Source: Tritrichomonas foetus (Eukaryota; Parabasalia; Tritrichomonadida; Tritrichomonadidae). From it: a DNA stretch of 64,000 nucleotides. Each line of letters begins with the position of its first letter. Positions within the stretch are counted from its first letter, which is position 1. The notes under the pieces are model-generated. The model was not told the origin of the DNA. It did no database searches and worked only from the letters and a program-made list of their open reading frames with translations. A program made the position numbers and the translations under genes. The stretch spans positions 23,043 through 87,042 of the forward strand of contig MLAK01000635.1 of assembly GCA_001839685.1 (NCBI GenBank), written 5' to 3'. Positions 60,795-64,000 of the stretch are shown piece after piece.

Positions 60795-62003
60795 ATGGAA
60801 CTCAAAGATGTTCTAATGAACTTTATTTCGCTACTTTTCATCACATTTGTTTTCCCTTCTTCCATATACGCAACAATTAACCAAAATTCTCTCCAGAAAC
60901 ATAAAGTCAAGATAAAACTGAACGACTTAGCACTTTATTCGTATCCTTCTTCGCCAGGAACATTTACGATAGATAATCCAAAGTACCGTGAAGTCTTTGA
61001 CTGGGTTAACTTTTCATACATTCAACAATATCCTTTTCGTTTCATAACAGACCTTTCTAAGTGTAAATTCTGTAATTTCACACCACACAATGAAAATTCA
61101 CCACCTCGAGATGATACTTTCGACATTAGTATGACTTTTATTTTAGGGAAAATAGCAGGTATTGTTCCGTTCGTTCAAACATTAAGAACAACAGGAAGTA
61201 AAGCTCAAATGATCACTTTTGTTGATGATGCAACAGAAAAAGAAATTAAAGAAAAACTTGGCAGTTTTATGTCTGACTGTGGAGTTCACATCATCAATAT
61301 GGGTATTTGGCAGAAACGAAAGAATCGATTCTTTTTAATCTATTATTTTAAATATTTACCAGAAATTGCTTTCCTCGAAACTCATCCACATTTTAAGCGA
61401 GTTCTTATTACTGACTTAACTGATGTTGTATTTCAAGGAAATACATTTTTAACTGAAATCAAAGATGAAAATACTTTGATTGTAAATCCAGAATTTGAAA
61501 AAGGTGGATTAGATATGCACTCTTGGGATAAAGGTAGCCAAGCAGAAATTGTTAAAATAATGATAGAGAATCAACATGAAATAGATTTAAAATGGTATCA
61601 AACAAAAGCTAGATATTATAATAGTGGAGTGTTTTTGGCATCAAGGAAAACAATGATGTATTTGATTTCTTCTATCCTCGATTTGATTAATAAAGTCAAT
61701 GAAGAACAATGGAATAGGTTAGAAAAAATTAAAGAAAGACTTGAAGAGCAAAATTTTGTTATTTTTGCAATTAACAGATATTTATGGACAAATAGTAATT
61801 ATACTGTCATGCATGATGGTCCAAAAAATGATCTATTTCAAGTTTGGGGTAGAAAATTCAAGAAAACATCTTTCCCAGATTTTAAATATAAAGGTAATTT
61901 TGTCAAACTGTATCATCTGATCTATTTAACGAAACAATATTGTCGTTCAGTTTCATACAAATGTCCACAATTGTTTAATTTTACACCATATTATAGATGT
62001 TAA
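60795..62003 (+). CDS. Secretory-pathway glycosyltransferase-like protein
   Basis: A 402-residue protein with an N-terminal hydrophobic segment (residues about 8-26, MNFISLLFITFVFPSSIYA), a signal peptide or type II anchor. The core has the features of a GT-A nucleotide-sugar transferase of the kind with an LxDxxDVxFQ motif: KRVLITDLTDVVFQGN near residues 203-218 gives the metal-binding Asp pair, YYNSGVFLASRKTM gives the conserved N-S-G turn, and EEQNFVIFAINRYLW the acceptor-side helix. It probably adds a sugar to surface or secreted glycans in the ER/Golgi; donor and acceptor are unknown. Cys residues in the luminal part suggest disulfides. No membrane span near the C-terminus. Confidence 0.75.
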   Translation: MELKDVLMNFISLLFITFVFPSSIYATINQNSLQKHKVKIKLNDLALYSYPSSPGTFTIDNPKYREVFDWVNFSYIQQYPFRFITDLSKCKFCNFTPHNENSPPRDDTFDISMTFILGKIAGIVPFVQTLRTTGSKAQMITFVDDATEKEIKEKLGSFMSDCGVHIINMGIWQKRKNRFFLIYYFKYLPEIAFLETHPHFKRVLITDLTDVVFQGNTFLTEIKDENTLIVNPEFEKGGLDMHSWDKGSQAEIVKIMIENQHEIDLKWYQTKARYYNSGVFLASRKTMMYLISSILDLINKVNEEQWNRLEKIKERLEEQNFVIFAINRYLWTNSNYTVMHDGPKNDLFQVWGRKFKKTSFPDFKYKGNFVKLYHLIYLTKQYCRSVSYKCPQLFNFTPYYRC

Positions 62004-62189
62004 TAATTCTTTCTTATAATAAACTTTCGATATATGAATTTTCTTCTCTTATATTATAATGAGTGGATTCGAAAATCACATGAACCTGTAATTCACACTG
62101 TTATATATATTTACAATTTATATTATACTAACTTTCAGGTGCCAAAAAACTTTCTATTCATTTTGAAAAAAATTAGATAATGACGATAA

Positions 62190-62540
62190 TTATAATGAAT
62201 TATCTATCACACATTGTTGATAAGGACCTGTTCTTATTTGTTCCGATTGTTTTAAACTGTCTTTAGATGATTGATTTCCTTTACCAAAGAAAAAATCATT
62301 TGTTTTTGTATGAGGTGAATTATGAGCAGGGAGATAGATGTATTATATATTTGGGCTTGCAGATTGTAATATTCATCCAATATATTGGCAAGTTCTGATT
62401 TAATATAACTGTGTTCTGTGATGATGTCATTTGCATAATATATATAATTTGAGTCTGTGTATCATGTAATATTGCATCATATAACGATTGATTTTCACAT
62501 CGTAGAATAAAGAGGTAAAAGGTATACTGTTCAAGAGATA
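62190..62540 (-). pseudogene. C-terminal part of a decayed gene, family unknown
   Basis: On the minus strand three frames carry successive protein-like pieces: FILRCENQSLYDAILHD, then (shifted) NDIITEHSYIKSELANILDE and YYNLQAQIYNTS, then (shifted again) PAHNSPHTKTNDFFFGKG and QSEQIRTGPYQQCVIDNSL followed by TAA at 62192-62190. The pieces are in natural order and their joins fall at frameshifts, so this is a real coding relic rather than chance. No domain identified; the Gln/Ser/Thr-rich end resembles a disordered C-terminus. Confidence 0.5.
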
Positions 62541-62684
62541 TTGAATGCTTTAATCTTAATTTCTGTCACATTGAGGCAGAAATTCACACAATTTCAGAAA
62601 TTTTTATAATTGTAAACTAATGATAGATTTTTCTCAGAAATATGATAATACATCAGCACTTTGAAATTAGGGAAATTAGAAAGA

Positions 62685-62690
62685 TCATAG
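62685..62690 (+). promoter_or_regulatory. Inr-like motif TCATAG upstream of the small ORF
   Basis: Fits TCA-pyrimidine-A/T; +1 at 62687 gives a 13-nt leader to ATG 62700. It is the main hint that the small ORF is expressed. Confidence 0.35.
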
Positions 62691-62699
62691 TTCTTAAGC

Positions 62700-62969
62700 A
62701 TGACAATATTTTCGAATTTGTTTTTAGATCGAAATGTTAATTATCCAAAAGTTGATAATTTGTTGAATGATTTCACAATTCATTTTACTTCAGATACATT
62801 GTTTAAGGGAGCAGTGGCAACCGCCATTTTAATTCAATTTTTTGATTTGATGTTTGTGAGAGAGATAATAGTTGTAGAGAGAAATGGAATATGTAGGAAG
62901 GTAGCCAGGGCTGTTAAATATGTAATGACCAGATCAAATAACAAAATTAAGAATCATCACAAAAGATAA
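62700..62969 (+). CDS. Small hypothetical protein with a hydrophobic middle
   Basis: An 89-residue frame with balanced composition: a polar N-terminal third, a hydrophobic stretch (LFKGAVATAILIQFFDLMFV, about residues 34-53), then a basic end (ICRKVARAVKYVMTRSNN). It may be a single-pass membrane protein or a surviving piece of a longer gene. No family recognised. The Inr-like motif 13 nt upstream and the ordered composition support it; the decayed surroundings argue for caution. Confidence 0.4.
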   Translation: MTIFSNLFLDRNVNYPKVDNLLNDFTIHFTSDTLFKGAVATAILIQFFDLMFVREIIVVERNGICRKVARAVKYVMTRSNNKIKNHHKR

Positions 62970-64000
62970 TTAGCATTTATTCTAGTTATTAAAATTGGGA
63001 CTTATAATTGAAAACATGTCGGGAAATATATGGGCGTAGAATAACATATCTCGATTAAAAAAAATTCGCCGGAGAAATTATCGAGATACGGAATNTGGCN
63101 AAAATCANTGGAATTTANCNATGCATGCTTTATGATATGATGAATGTTAGGATACATGACAATGAAATAATTATTTAAAAATTCTAGCTATTCATCAAGA
63201 TATGATTAAAATAAATTTTGGGGAATTGAATACTTTAAACGTATGAATTGAATTTAAATGACCTTATAATTAACATATCTTCTCACAAAAAAAATTATTC
63301 TCTCAGAAAAAAAAATTCGAAAATGGTACTCTTGTCAATTTTTCATCAATAAAATGAATGTTACACGATGAATATTATATAAATATGTTTATTCAATATT
63401 TTTTATATTATATAATTTGATAATAGATGGATATTAATCATGATTGAAATGAATACACATAAATTAAGTAAGATATTTACGTATAAAATATGAAATTGTA
63501 TGATTGAGATATAAATTTGGAATATTTAGGTTAATATATATATTTAAGATTTTATACTGTATTATAATATATAATAATATATTCATATATATTTGATATG
63601 GTTTTTATTTTGAAAATAATTATATTCCTTTAGATAAAGTATAAGATAAAAAGTAACGGACAAAAATGGAAACATCTTTCAATTTTTATCACTTTTTTCC
63701 ATTTTATTCTTGGTATTTAACGGTTTCTATTTATATCTTTCCCTTTATAATTTATGATATATATACATAAAAATATGAATGAAATATATATTCACAAAAT
63801 AGCAGCTAGAAATATTTCCAAAACTACGATAATTCTTATTTTCTGATTTAAATCGTGTATCCTCTAGTTACTTTGATATTCATATTATTTATGATTAATA
63901 TAGATTGTTTAGAGTAAAAAAGATTTCATGTTTTCAACAAAATAAAATGTTACAGACAAAATACCTCCTATATGAAAGGTTTACAAAGTGGTCCCCCAAA
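62970..64000. other. AT-rich terminal spacer with clustered ambiguous bases
   Basis: Five N calls lie within 26 bases (63095, 63100, 63108, 63118, 63120), next to a perfect inverted repeat TATCTCGAT (63047-63055) and ATCGAGATA (63080-63088). From 63360 to 63600 the sequence is almost pure A/T. No gene recognised up to the edge. Confidence 0.45.

Larger units (their letters stand above)
62004..62699. other. Spacer containing a minus-strand relic
   Basis: Besides the decayed gene at about 62190-62540, the spacer holds an ACTAAC-TTTCAG word (62127-62138) like a trichomonad branch-point/3' splice site, with no matching exon. The remainder is AT-rich. Confidence 0.4.

Noticed and set aside
62127..62138. 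ACTAACTTTCAG, with the spacing of a trichomonad branch point and 3' splice site
   Set aside because: No GTATGT-type 5' site or sensible upstream exon is present, and the short downstream frame has no coding character; probably chance.

Overview
The window reads like nuclear DNA of a parabasalid protist, most likely a tritrichomonad such as Tritrichomonas foetus. Basis: very AT-rich spacers, long uninterrupted (apparently intronless) eukaryotic genes under the standard code, no bacterial operons, Asn-rich linkers, and a gene set typical of trichomonads: Cache-type two-pass receptors, Pmp-like beta-helix proteins, a membrane subtilisin, a large GT5 glycogen synthase, an M16 alpha subunit of the hydrogenosomal processing peptidase kind, DUF4419, and relics of TKL-kinase/Sel1 and ankyrin proteins. 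The species call is inference; no rRNA or tRNA was found.

Layout. 0-14 kb: alpha/beta hydrolase, BTB-like protein, kinesin, DUF4419 protein, metallophosphoesterase, KIN/BRSK-type kinase. 14-29 kb: M16 peptidase subunit, coiled-coil proteins, Cache receptor with a worn phosphodiesterase-like tail, Pmp-like protein, PP2A-A-like HEAT protein. 29-44 kb: inositol polyphosphate kinase, NEK-family pseudokinase, CapZ beta, SLC12 transporter, multi-pass sulfatase/LTA-synthase-like enzyme, then a 61-nt T run. 44-57 kb: RING-UBR protein, ketopantoate reductase homologue, small coiled-coil protein, subtilisin broken by one in-frame stop, GH13-like/GT5 glycogen synthase fusion. 57-64 kb: long spacer with single ambiguous bases and decayed genes, a secreted or Golgi glycosyltransferase, and a small ORF.

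Genes are mostly single transcription units on both strands, often divergent with 200-500 bp between starts. Some starts lie 13-35 nt downstream of a TCA-pyrimidine-A/T motif like the trichomonad initiator (Inr), but that motif is short enough to recur by chance. Several genes fit the same cell functions (cytoskeleton: kinesin, CapZ, coiled coils; signalling: kinases, IPK, Cache receptor, PP2A-like; glycan and surface biology: GT5, glycosyltransferase, sulfatase-like, Pmp, subtilisin), but nothing suggests co-regulation.

The most informative signals beyond the intact genes are: the spacers contain several frameshifted protein fossils (piggyBac-like transposase, kinase/Sel1, ankyrin, and unidentified families); the subtilisin is interrupted directly after its oxyanion-hole Asn; and three proteins keep an enzyme fold while losing its catalytic residues (NEK pseudokinase, PDE-like tail, GH13-like half). 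Several of the longest open frames begin at TTG or GTG; for these I moved the start to the first sensible ATG.
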